Assembly (NCBI GenBank): GCA_910589135.1
Contig: CAJUSL010000010.1
Span: 1-28,587 of the forward strand
Source of the DNA: an uncultured Eggerthellaceae bacterium
GTDB lineage: Bacteria > Actinomycetota > Coriobacteriia > Coriobacteriales > Eggerthellaceae
DNA: 28,587 bases
Reading direction: 5' to 3'
A program made the position numbers and the translations under genes. The notes beneath the pieces are model-generated. The model did not search any database and was not told the origin of the DNA. It worked only from the letters and a program-made list of their open reading frames with translations. Below, piece after piece: positions 15,595 to 22,227 of this stretch (position 1 is the stretch's first letter; each line of letters starts with the position of its first letter).

Positions 15595-16014
15595 ATGGCT
15601 TATAAGATGTTGGTCGACATCGACCGCTGCATTGGTTGCTGGACCTGCGCGATGGGATGCAAGGTCGGCAACCACCTGGCCGACGACGAGTACCGGGTGG
15701 AGGTGGAGACGCACGGCTCGGGTGCGGGCATCGACCGCCCGGCCGGCGTGTACCCCGACCTGCATATGTGGTGGCAGCCCATCTACCTGCCGAGCTGCAC
15801 GTTCTGCGCTCCGAGGATCGCCGAAGGGCAGCCGCCGTTCTGCGCCATGGACTGCCCGACTCTGGCCCTTGCGTTCGGCGACGAGGACGACGCCGAGTCG
15901 GACTACTCGCAGGCGAAGGCCCGCGTGGAGGGGCGCGGCGCGCGCATCTGGGAGCTCGACTCCGCAGGTGCGGACACGCGTGCCAGCGTGGAGTACGCCC
16001 GCGCCAGAAGCTGA
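15595..16014 (+). CDS. Four-iron-four-sulfur electron-transfer subunit of the molybdoenzyme
   Basis: This 139-residue ferredoxin-like subunit (DmsB/transhydroxylase beta type) has eight cysteines in two sets: C12, C15, C18, C22 (CIGCWTCAMGC) and C68, C71, C83, C87 (CTFCAP...CAMDCP). They should hold two [4Fe-4S] clusters. DmsB-like subunits usually carry four clusters, so this is a shortened form. A stop three bases before and AAGGAGG in the end of the catalytic-subunit gene show translational coupling. No membrane anchor gene follows, so electrons probably come from or go to a soluble partner. A strong hairpin ends the operon. Confidence 0.9.
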   Translation: MAYKMLVDIDRCIGCWTCAMGCKVGNHLADDEYRVEVETHGSGAGIDRPAGVYPDLHMWWQPIYLPSCTFCAPRIAEGQPPFCAMDCPTLALAFGDEDDAESDYSQAKARVEGRGARIWELDSAGADTRASVEYARARS

Positions 16015-16040
16015 CGCGGATTGCGCAGCGCGCATGTAGG

Positions 16041-16069
16041 GGAGGGGCCGCGGTTTCGGCGGCCCCTCC
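16041..16069 (+). terminator. Hairpin terminator of the molybdoenzyme operon
   Basis: An 11-bp perfect stem (GGAGGGGCCGC with its complement at 16059-16069) encloses a 7-base loop and is followed by a short TTT. It lies 27 bases after the stop at 16014. Confidence 0.75.
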
Positions 16070-16092
16070 TTTCGTGATGGGGACGCCTCGGC

Positions 16093-16560
16093 CTAGAGGT
16101 ATTCCAGATAGGGGAGGTAGCCCTGGGCGTTGCCGGGCACCTCGAGCGTGACGGATCCCGAGCCGGTGGATATGGTCACGAAGCCGGGGTTGTCATAGGT
16201 GGTTATCTCGGCGTCGTGGCCGCCGTAGTTGATGTCCGACGTGCCTGCAGGAACGGCGTCGGAGGGAAGGGGCACGACCTTCCAGCTTTGCACGTCCAGG
16301 TCGTCTATCATGCCGTCGACGATTCCCTCGGGAATTCCGGTCTGGCGTGAGATCTCGCCTGCGTTGTCGCGAAGCGCCGCATCTATCTGCCCCTTTATGC
16401 CCGTGGCGTCGATGGCTGCGTTGGTTGCACCGTACGTGGCCTGTTGAGCCGCATCCGACACGGGGTTGTCGATGCCGTTCTTCGCGAGCAGGATTCCGCC
16501 GCCGACCACGACGACGGCCGCAAGCACCAGGATGGCGATGATTTTCAGCAGTTTTTTCAT
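16093..16560 (-). CDS. Small membrane-anchored or exported protein of unknown function
   Basis: This 155-residue protein begins MKKLLKIIAILVLAAVVVVGG, a clear signal anchor or uncleaved signal. A soluble region follows that starts helical (NPVSDAAQQATYGATNAAID) and ends in a glycine- and threonine-rich, probably beta-stranded part (NYGGHDAEITTYDNPGFVTISTG). I do not recognise a family. The ATG at 16560 is chosen because it gives the membrane segment at the N-terminus; the longer frame to 16746 reads through non-coding DNA. The ribosome site is weak (GACGAG). It is divergent from a MerR-type regulator across a 500-base gap. Confidence 0.6.
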   Translation of the reverse strand: MKKLLKIIAILVLAAVVVVGGGILLAKNGIDNPVSDAAQQATYGATNAAIDATGIKGQIDAALRDNAGEISRQTGIPEGIVDGMIDDLDVQSWKVVPLPSDAVPAGTSDINYGGHDAEITTYDNPGFVTISTGSGSVTLEVPGNAQGYLPYLEYL

Positions 16561-17009
16561 GCTCGTCGATTCTACACGGAACAGGGGTTGGTGTGGGACG
16601 GGGCGATCCCGGCTGCACAATGTGGACGGCTTTTTTGCGTTGGAGGGCTGGCTGCATCGTGCAGCCAGGGCCACGTCCGTCCCTCGGCCGCTGAATGCGC
16701 GGCTGGTTTCGCGGCAGTTGCCAGTTTTTCGCCGTCCTGTGGACAAAAATTGCGGAAATCGGTGAAAAGGGCTGCCTGGTTCGATGCGCTTGCCAAAGAT
16801 GCAACGCGCTGACCGGGCATTTCTTTATCCTTGCGGACGATTCGCTTGTGCCAGGGGCCCCAATAGGGGCGAAAGGCGGGCCAAAAACGCAGATTTTCGC
16901 AATTTTTGTCCATCGCGCGCCCGCTTTTTGGCATCGGCGCCATCCGCACGCCTGTTTTTTTTGGCATCGGTGCCGTCGCGCGTTCGTTTTCGATTCGCCT
17001 TCACAACCC
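16561..17009. repeat. Non-coding region with long inverted repeat and tandem degenerate repeats
   Basis: No gene is convincing here although several frames are open. TGGACAAAAATTGCG (16740-16754) recurs inverted as a perfect 15-base copy at 16898-16912; with one mismatch the arms extend to 21 bases (16740-16760 and 16892-16912), 131 bases apart. To the right, TTTTTGGCATCGGCGCCATC (16925-16944) recurs directly at 16958-16977 with two changes, a 33-base period. To the left, CTGGCTGCA and TGCAGCCAG (16648-16668) form a 9-bp hairpin. Together it resembles a REP-like or miniature repeat element. Confidence 0.6.
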
Positions 17010-17040
17010 TTGACCCTCACGCGGCGTGTGGGTCTACACT
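17010..17040 (+). promoter_or_regulatory. MerR-type promoter/operator of the MerR-family gene
   Basis: TTGACC (17010-17015) and TACACT (17035-17040) are separated by 19 bases, the over-long spacer typical of MerR-controlled promoters. The spacer itself is a dyad, ACCCTCACGC and GCGTGTGGGT around one G (17013-17033), with one mismatch. This indicates autoregulation by the following gene. Confidence 0.72.
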
Positions 17041-17060
17041 GGCATCAAGGAGGTGGGTCC

Positions 17061-18269
17061 ATGGGTGAGGACGAGTTGATGTTCTGCACGCGCGGCGAAG
17101 TGGAGAAGCTGACCGGCGTGACGAAGCGGGCGCTCGAGCATTACGAGAACATAGGACTGTTGTGCCCGGCACGCACGGGCGAAGGAGTCTCCAATAACCG
17201 GCGCATGTACGGCAGCGCCGACCTTGAGCGCCTGAGGCGAATCGTGGTCTTGCAGGCGTACGGGCTTAAGCTCGACCGAATCGGCCAGGTTATAGACGGA
17301 GACGACTCGGGTCTCATAGACGTGGTCGAAGGGCAGCTTGGCGAGCTGGAGGAGCAGATCAGGGAGCTGAAGCGTCAGGAGAACCGACTGCGCAACCTGA
17401 TTCTGTTCGCGAAGTTCGTGAGGGTTGCCGGGACGGACGTGTTCGAGGGGCTGGCGGCCGGCCCGGATCAGATTGACGAGTTCGCCGACATAGTGCGGGA
17501 ATCGGCCGCATACCGGGCGGCATTGTCGTTGATGCAGGACGTTGACGACGACAGGTACGAGGTGATGTTCGAGGGGCTGGGCTCCATCGTGGACGACTTC
17601 GTCATGCTCGGCGAGACGGAAGGCTTTTGCGGCGTGGAGCGCCAGGTCGATCGATTCCGCGCATGGTGGGACGACAACGTGTGCCCGATGAGGCACATGG
17701 GATACCTTGGCTTTTGGGCGGTGTTCGAAGACGACGTGCTGCTGCCCTCGATCGTGGAGGCTGCAGGCGGCGAGCTTGCCCCCGGCTCGTTGCAGATGGC
17801 GCTTTTCTACGTATGCATGAAGCGGCTGATGGTCGAACAGGGCGGACGCATCGAGGAGGTCGCGGATGCCCTTGACGACGACGTGGTGCTCGCCATGGAG
17901 CTGGCGACGGGGCTCGCACGTGCCATCTCCGAGGAGATGGGTGTGTCGTCGTGCGCGATTGGCGAGGTCGGCGAGGCTGGCGAGGCAGCCATCGTGGAGC
18001 TGTGTGCTGCGGTTTTGTCGTACATGGAGAAGATTCTGCAGGACGCGGAGCTCATGGCCTACATCGATTACCGGGGCGAGATCTCGCTTCGCCCGCAGGC
18101 GGCAGGGAAGGCGAGGAGGGCGTTCGGGCTGCTGGCTGGCGGCGATGGCGTGGCCGTTGCCGCCGAAGCGGCAGACGCCGAGTGCGACCCGCCGGGTGGC
18201 GCGGGCGATGCGGATGGCGCGCGCGACGCTGCGGCAGACGACGCCAAGGACGGCGGGGAGTCCGGCTAG
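17061..18269 (+). CDS. MerR-family regulator with a long unrecognised C-terminal domain
   Basis: In this 402-residue regulator residues 7-75 form a MerR winged helix (FCTRGEVEKLTGVTKRALEHYE, then NNRRMYGSADLERL). A coiled coil (EGQLGELEEQIRELKRQENRL) follows at about 92-115. About 240 mostly helical residues and an acidic, alanine-rich disordered tail complete it. The C-terminal part is not the short metal-binding type and does not look like BmrR or TipAS, so the inducer is unknown. AAGGAGGTG five bases before the ATG fixes the start; the open frame upstream to 16695 is non-coding. The gene ends in a CTAG shared with the convergent XRE gene. Confidence 0.83.
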   Translation: MGEDELMFCTRGEVEKLTGVTKRALEHYENIGLLCPARTGEGVSNNRRMYGSADLERLRRIVVLQAYGLKLDRIGQVIDGDDSGLIDVVEGQLGELEEQIRELKRQENRLRNLILFAKFVRVAGTDVFEGLAAGPDQIDEFADIVRESAAYRAALSLMQDVDDDRYEVMFEGLGSIVDDFVMLGETEGFCGVERQVDRFRAWWDDNVCPMRHMGYLGFWAVFEDDVLLPSIVEAAGGELAPGSLQMALFYVCMKRLMVEQGGRIEEVADALDDDVVLAMELATGLARAISEEMGVSSCAIGEVGEAGEAAIVELCAAVLSYMEKILQDAELMAYIDYRGEISLRPQAAGKARRAFGLLAGGDGVAVAAEAADAECDPPGGAGDADGARDAAADDAKDGGESG

Positions 18270-18481
18270 AACGTCAGCAGGCTGCGCACCTCGGCGCCAA
18301 GCGCGTCGGCGATGCGCGAGAGGTCGTCGATGCCGACCCCGACGCGGCCGGTCTCGATGCGCCAGATGTGGGACTTGCTGCTGCCCACCATGAGGGCGAG
18401 CCGCTCCTGGGACAGCCCTTGGGCTTCCCGGCGCGCACGGATGGCGTCGCCCAGCGCACGCCGTTTTTGCTCGATATCCAT
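18266..18481 (-). CDS. XRE-family helix-turn-helix regulator
   Basis: This 71-residue protein is almost entirely a Cro/C1-type DNA-binding domain: ALGDAIRARREAQGLSQERLALMVGSSKSHIWRIETGR, then IDDLSRIADALG. It is divergent from the SPFH operon with 85 bases between starts. A perfect 12-base-arm palindrome and a TATACT box on its own strand lie in that gap, so it probably controls itself and the SPFH operon. Its 3' end overlaps the MerR gene by four bases. Confidence 0.87.
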   Translation of the reverse strand: MDIEQKRRALGDAIRARREAQGLSQERLALMVGSSKSHIWRIETGRVGVGIDDLSRIADALGAEVRSLLTF

Positions 18482-18499
18482 GCGTTAAGCGTATGTGCT

Positions 18500-18536
18500 A
18501 GTATAAATGCTATGGCTTCAAATATGAAGCCATAGC
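18500..18536. promoter_or_regulatory. Palindromic operator and divergent -10 boxes between the XRE and SPFH genes
   Basis: GCTATGGCTTCA (18509-18520) and TGAAGCCATAGC (18525-18536) are perfect arms around AATA. Just left of it are TATAAA on the plus strand (18502-18507) and TATACT on the minus strand (18505-18500). A protein bound to the dyad could block both directions. The likeliest ligand is the adjacent XRE protein. Confidence 0.68.
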
Positions 18537-18566
18537 GGAAAGACGATTCGCCGGAGGCTGGTCGCC

Positions 18567-19652
18567 ATGGCTATAGTTTCAGTAATCAAATACGAGGGCA
18601 ACCCCGATGTCTTTGCCTGGAAGCATCCCGACGACGAGCTCGGCACCTGGACGCAACTGATCGTCAACGAATCGCAGCAGGCTATTCTCTTCAAGGGTGG
18701 CCAAGCGCTGGATGTGTTCGGGGCCGGGCGTCATACCCTTAGCACCAAGAACATTCCTTTCCTGGAACAGCTCGTCAAGATTCCCTTCGGGGGCGATTCG
18801 CCCTTCAAGGCCGAGGTTTGGTTCGTCAACAAGGTTTTCAGCCTAAACGTTAAGTGGGGGACGCCGACTCCGATTCAGATCCAAGATCCCACGTTCGGTA
18901 TTTTCGTTCCAGTGCGCTCCAACGGCCAGTTCGGCTTGCGCATCGACGATCCTAAGAAGTTCCTTGTCAAGCTGGTCGGAACTCTTTCTGAGTTCACGAA
19001 GCAGGACATTTCGGATTATTTCCGCGGCTTGTACGTCACGCGCGTGAAGGATGCCATTTCAACGTACATTCTGGAGAAGAAGATCGACGTCCTGAACATC
19101 AACATGCACCTAGACGAGTTGTCTGACTTTCTTTGCGAACGCATGGCTCTCGTCATGGGCGAGTACGGAATCGCGTTGCCCAATTTCTATGTCAACGAAA
19201 TCAGCGTACCGGAGGACGATCCGGCGGTGGCCCGGCTTCGCGACGCGCTGGCGAAGAAGGCCGAGATGGACATCATCGGCTACACCTACGTCCAGGAGAG
19301 GTCGTTCGACACCTTGGAGGGCGCGGCGACCAACGAGGGGTCTATGGCGGCACCGGTCATGGGCGCCGGCATGGGCATGGGAATGGGCTTCGGCATGGGC
19401 GCGGGAATGGGCGGGGCGTTCGCCGAGATCGTGCAGAATCTGAACGTGGTGCCAAGTCAGGCCCCGGCTGTCCAGCAGGCTGCGCGGCCGTCGGGCGCTG
19501 CCCAGCCGGCATCTGGACGAAGCGTTCGGAGATACTGCGGGCATTGCGGATGCGCCATGCCCGCTGACTACCGCTTCTGTCCCCAGTGCGGGAAGGAATC
19601 TGCCGTGGACGCTGGATTCTCGCCGGGCTTGGAAGGAGGCGTTCAGACATGA
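18567..19652 (+). CDS. SPFH-domain protein with C-terminal zinc ribbon (YdjI-like)
   Basis: This 361-residue protein has an SPFH/band-7-type domain at about 20-250, starting with the ELGTWTQLIVNESQQAILFKGG segment typical of the YdjI/'virion core' group. A glycine-methionine-rich stretch follows at 264-283, then a Pro/Ala linker and a zinc ribbon with cysteines 324, 327, 338 and 341 (CGHC...CPQC). There is no signal or membrane helix, so it is probably cytoplasmic and recruited to the membrane. In Bacillus subtilis YdjI works with PspA in membrane stress; here no PspA is present but two small membrane proteins and a lipoprotein follow. Codon use is less G/C-rich than in most of the window. 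The next gene starts at an ATGA overlap. Confidence 0.85.
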   Translation: MAIVSVIKYEGNPDVFAWKHPDDELGTWTQLIVNESQQAILFKGGQALDVFGAGRHTLSTKNIPFLEQLVKIPFGGDSPFKAEVWFVNKVFSLNVKWGTPTPIQIQDPTFGIFVPVRSNGQFGLRIDDPKKFLVKLVGTLSEFTKQDISDYFRGLYVTRVKDAISTYILEKKIDVLNINMHLDELSDFLCERMALVMGEYGIALPNFYVNEISVPEDDPAVARLRDALAKKAEMDIIGYTYVQERSFDTLEGAATNEGSMAAPVMGAGMGMGMGFGMGAGMGGAFAEIVQNLNVVPSQAPAVQQAARPSGAAQPASGRSVRRYCGHCGCAMPADYRFCPQCGKESAVDAGFSPGLEGGVQT

Positions 19653-20059
19653 CGTTGCCAACGAAGCCCTTTGTCATCGCGTGGGTTCTCTGCATCGTTG
19701 TCATTGCGGCCACGTATGCATTCCTTGTCCCCTTCGGAGCCGACTTTGTCTGGTTGTCGCTTGGTGGGATGCTGGTTGCCGAGTCCGCGTTTTCCGGCGG
19801 CATGCTATTCGCAGGCTGCGCGAAGCGCCATGCTTGTTCCGTTTTGTCCACAGCGGGCATCTCGACAACAGCGGTCGTATGCGCTGCGGCGTTGTTCGTT
19901 GCCAGCGTGCTCTTCGGGGGAGCCCTTTGGGCGATGGTCGGGGCGTATCTGTCAATCGCGTTAATCATCCGTCGCCGGGTTAAGGCGACTGATCAAGCGG
20001 AGAAGGGTTTTGACGAGGCAATCGAGAAGAGGAGGCATCTAGCATGGAGCAGAAGCTAA
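19649..20059 (+). CDS. Small integral membrane protein of the SPFH operon
   Basis: This 136-residue protein has about four hydrophobic segments (roughly 8-28, 32-55, 70-88 and 90-107) and a charged C-terminal tail. I do not recognise the family. The ATG at 19649 overlaps the SPFH stop codon and has GGAAGGAGG about ten bases before it; the longer frame to 19586 is rejected. The gene overlaps the next by 16 bases. Its position suggests it anchors or assists the SPFH protein at the membrane. Confidence 0.72.
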   Translation: MTLPTKPFVIAWVLCIVVIAATYAFLVPFGADFVWLSLGGMLVAESAFSGGMLFAGCAKRHACSVLSTAGISTTAVVCAAALFVASVLFGGALWAMVGAYLSIALIIRRRVKATDQAEKGFDEAIEKRRHLAWSRS

Positions 20060-20550
20060 GAGGCCAGACGGCGAGCGTCGTCGAATTCGTTTTTGGGGGA
20101 CTGCTGGCGTTAGGAGGCATCGGCATGGTCGCCGTCTCGCCCCCTCAAGGAATCGCCTATGTCCTGTTCGGCGCGTTCCTTGTCGCGACAGGGATTCAAT
20201 GGCGATTGCTTATCAAGGATTATCGAACCTACATGACCGTGCTCTCCAACGATCCGACAGGTTCGCTGACGACCATCTCCCAGGCTACCAACTCCTCCGT
20301 TGCTGCGGTGAAGGACATCCTCAAGCTCATGATAAGGAAGGGGCTTGCCAAGGACTTGGTCGTAGACGAGCAAGGGAACCGTGTCATCCGGAACATGGGC
20401 TCGGTGAATGCCGCGGCTGCTCCTCCTGTCGGTCCTCCCGTTGCCGTGGAGACCGTAGCCGTCACGTGCAGCGGCTGCGGGGCAAAGAACGAAGTAGTGA
20501 GGGGCGTCGCGACGCAGTGCGACCACTGCGGCGCAACGCTTCAGGCGTAG
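20044..20550 (+). CDS. Membrane protein with winged-helix-like region and zinc ribbon
   Basis: This 168-residue protein has two membrane helices at about 13-31 and 36-55. A soluble segment at 60-118 (GSLTTISQATNSSVAAVKDILKLM, then GLAKDLVVDEQGNRVI) reads like a winged helix or PCI-like fold. A C-terminal zinc ribbon has cysteines at 142, 145, 159 and 162. The zinc ribbon matches in kind the one in the SPFH protein, suggesting joint interactions. It overlaps the preceding gene, and a clear AAAGGAGG precedes the next gene. The function is unknown. Confidence 0.75.
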   Translation: MEQKLRGQTASVVEFVFGGLLALGGIGMVAVSPPQGIAYVLFGAFLVATGIQWRLLIKDYRTYMTVLSNDPTGSLTTISQATNSSVAAVKDILKLMIRKGLAKDLVVDEQGNRVIRNMGSVNAAAAPPVGPPVAVETVAVTCSGCGAKNEVVRGVATQCDHCGATLQA

Positions 20551-20577
20551 GCGCTTGTCGTCTGCAAAGGAGGAATC

Positions 20578-21369
20578 ATGAGAGCTTCAAACCTTACCTT
20601 CGTGCGCTATGGTCTTTTGACCCTTGCGGTTGTGCTGTTTTTGCTTGGCTCGGCGGCGAGCGGATGTTCGAAGTCGAATTCCGGCTTTGACGACATCGAG
20701 ATATCTTCGGTGACGGAGGATTTCAAAGAATTCAAGTGGCCAACAAGCGGACTTGCAGCCATGCTCCCCGCACCCGAGTCTTCCTACGGCGAGATTTCGA
20801 CAGAGTCGTCCAATTCTTTTTATGTTTACGTAGGCAACACGACGATGGAGCAGTACGACGCTTATGTCGAGGCATGCCGCGAAAAAGGGTTCACGGTCGA
20901 CTACGAGAAAAGCAGGACGTGGTTCCATGCCGACAACGAGGCGGCTTACCATCTTTCGCTGAATTACAACGAGGAAGAGTCGTACATGACCATCGACCTC
21001 GACGCGCCGAAGAGCTCCTCCAGCTCCTCCCAAAGCGCAGCTTCGTCTTCGTCGGCCGCTGACCAATCGACGCGGCCGGCTGGCGCTGGAGATGAGCCCG
21101 TAGATGGCATTCGTCCGAGTTTCAAGGAGGCAGTCGACAGCTACGAGGCGTTTTTCGATGAGTATTGCGCGTTCATGGAGAAATACAGCGCGAGTCCTGG
21201 CTCGCCTGGCATGCTTGCCGACTACGCGAAGTTCATGTCGCAATACAGCGAGACCATGGGCAAGTTGGACGCCATAGGCGAGGAGGAGATGAGCTCGCAG
21301 GAGCTGCAGTACTATACGGATGCGATGGCGCGGATCAACGAGAAGTTGGCAAGTGTCGCGGCCGTATGA
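20578..21369 (+). CDS. Putative lipoprotein with DUF6591-like domain
   Basis: This 263-residue protein has a signal sequence and a lipobox-like SGC with Cys30 (GSAASGC). A leucine is missing at -3, so lipidation is likely but not certain. Residues 40-145 are a mixed domain that includes an AMLPAPESSYGE segment. A serine-rich linker follows (about 147-165), then a helical domain beginning VDGIRPSFKEAVDSYEAFFDEY and containing MLADYAKFMSQYSETMGKLD, which I recall as DUF6591. AAAGGAGG lies just before the ATG. It is the last gene of the SPFH operon and faces the outside, so the operon spans both membrane faces. Confidence 0.78.
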   Translation: MRASNLTFVRYGLLTLAVVLFLLGSAASGCSKSNSGFDDIEISSVTEDFKEFKWPTSGLAAMLPAPESSYGEISTESSNSFYVYVGNTTMEQYDAYVEACREKGFTVDYEKSRTWFHADNEAAYHLSLNYNEEESYMTIDLDAPKSSSSSSQSAASSSSAADQSTRPAGAGDEPVDGIRPSFKEAVDSYEAFFDEYCAFMEKYSASPGSPGMLADYAKFMSQYSETMGKLDAIGEEEMSSQELQYYTDAMARINEKLASVAAV

Positions 21370-21404
21370 TGCGATTTGGGATACATGACTGTCTTGGCAA
21401 TGCG

Positions 21405-21437
21405 GGATGCGGCAGGGGTCAGGCCCCCGTCGCATCC
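21405..21437. terminator. Bidirectional hairpin between the lipoprotein and toxin genes
   Basis: GGATGCG (21405-21411) pairs with CGCATCC (21431-21437), and an inner GGGG/CCCC stem extends it. It lies between two convergent genes and includes the toxin stop codon. Confidence 0.6.
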
Positions 21438-21853
21438 TCGAACGGGTTCACGAGACGCACGTCGAGATGTGCGAAGTCCTTCGTGTTGCGGGTTGCAAGA
21501 ACCGCGTCGTTTCTAAGGGCGATAGCCGCGATCATGAGGTCCTCGATGCTGACGTTGAATCCCGCTTTGACGGATTTCTGCTGCAGGCGCGCGCAGATGA
21601 AGCCGCAGTAGGAGTCGAATGCGAACGTCATGCCGGCGCAGTCCCTTGCCACGCCGTCGATGGCGTTCCGCAGCGTCTCCTTCCGCTTGCCGTCGGGAAG
21701 CCGTTCCATGCCGTAGTACAGCTCCTTCACGGTGATGGCGTTGAGGTAGACCTCGCCTTCGTGGTCCCAGAACCAGTCGATGACGCTTTGGCTCGGCGAC
21801 GCCGTCATGAGCTCCGAGACGACGTTGGTGTCAACGATATAGGCTAGCCCCAT
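21419..21853 (-). CDS. vapC: PIN-domain ribonuclease toxin, VapC/FitB type
   Basis: This is a 144-residue type II toxin of the FitB-like VapC group. The PIN acidic residues are visible: Asp8 (YIVDTNVVSEL), Glu44 (TVKELYYGM), Asp105 (SIEDLMIAAIAL) and Asp126 (NTKDFAHL). They should bind magnesium and cut RNA, often tRNA. Its start overlaps the antitoxin gene end by 10 bases. The first residues MGLAYIVDTN and the full C-terminal part indicate an intact toxin. Target RNA is unknown. Confidence 0.9.
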   Translation of the reverse strand: MGLAYIVDTNVVSELMTASPSQSVIDWFWDHEGEVYLNAITVKELYYGMERLPDGKRKETLRNAIDGVARDCAGMTFAFDSYCGFICARLQQKSVKAGFNVSIEDLMIAAIALRNDAVLATRNTKDFAHLDVRLVNPFEDATGA

Positions 21854-22086
21854 AAGGGCGTGTCCCGGTCGCGCGGCGCATGACGTGGGGGGAGTTCGAG
21901 GTCAAACCCGCCGGCGCTCACAGCTGCGTCCCTGAGTCGTGCGACCCAGCTCTTGGAGGGGTTGCCGAGCGAGGCTTCGAGAATGGAAAGTGCTTCGGAT
22001 TGCTGGGAGCGCCGGTTGCGGGCTGCCCGCGCCTGGAGCGCGTTCTTCGTTGCCGGGGGAATGTTCCTTATCAGCAGGTCGGCCAT
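21844..22086 (-). CDS. vapB: Antitoxin of VapB/FitA (ribbon-helix-helix) type
   Basis: This 80-residue antitoxin has an N-terminal ribbon-helix-helix (MADLLIRNIPPATKNALQARAARNRRSQ) as in FitA. Its C-terminal part (GGFDLELPPRHAPRDRDTPLW) would wrap the PIN toxin. AAAGGAG precedes the ATG at 22086; the longer frame to 22122 begins inside the operator. It neutralises the toxin and should repress the pair at the dyad just upstream. Confidence 0.88.
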   Translation of the reverse strand: MADLLIRNIPPATKNALQARAARNRRSQQSEALSILEASLGNPSKSWVARLRDAAVSAGGFDLELPPRHAPRDRDTPLWG

Positions 22087-22104
22087 GGCACTCCTTTCGT
22101 CTGG

Positions 22105-22121
22105 TGATATCAATGATATCA
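22105..22121 (-). promoter_or_regulatory. Operator of the toxin-antitoxin pair
   Basis: TGATATCA, one base, TGATATCA forms a perfect 17-base inverted repeat 19-35 bases before the antitoxin start. Each half is itself a palindrome, so the half-sites also repeat directly, fitting paired ribbon-helix-helix dimers. Confidence 0.72.
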
Positions 22122-22215
22122 TCGGCCGCCAAGTCGCGCAAACGAGCGGATGAGGCTGCGATGGGAGGCGATGCGGCGAAGGTCAGACTCCTGCCGCACT
22201 CCGCTTCGTGAGGCT

Positions 22216-22221
22216 TATACT
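22216..22221 (+). promoter_or_regulatory. -10 box immediately before the AEC gene
   Basis: TATACT ends six bases before the ATG at 22228, so transcription would begin at or next to the start codon. No ribosome site is visible at normal distance (GTGAGG is 14 bases away). The -35 region is poor. Confidence 0.45.
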
Positions 22222-22227
22222 GTTCCC

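Noticed and set aside
13171..16035. 954-codon open frame antisense to the molybdoenzyme operon
   Set aside because: Its composition (His, Arg, Val and Leu rich, no domain) is the usual shadow of a high-GC gene read on the other strand.
16648..16668. Hairpin CTGGCTGCA/TGCAGCCAG as a terminator
   Set aside because: The T-run lies upstream of the stem on the plus strand and reads as A on the minus strand, so it fits termination in neither direction.
16572..16967. Minus-strand open frame of 131 codons across the inverted-repeat region
   Set aside because: It reads through both arms of the repeat, has no ribosome site, and resembles a chance translation of the repeat rather than a protein.
16695..17060. 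In-frame 122-codon extension of the MerR-family gene
   Set aside because: A strong ribosome site, the MerR motif start and a MerR-type promoter all place the start at 17061; the extension would include the promoter.
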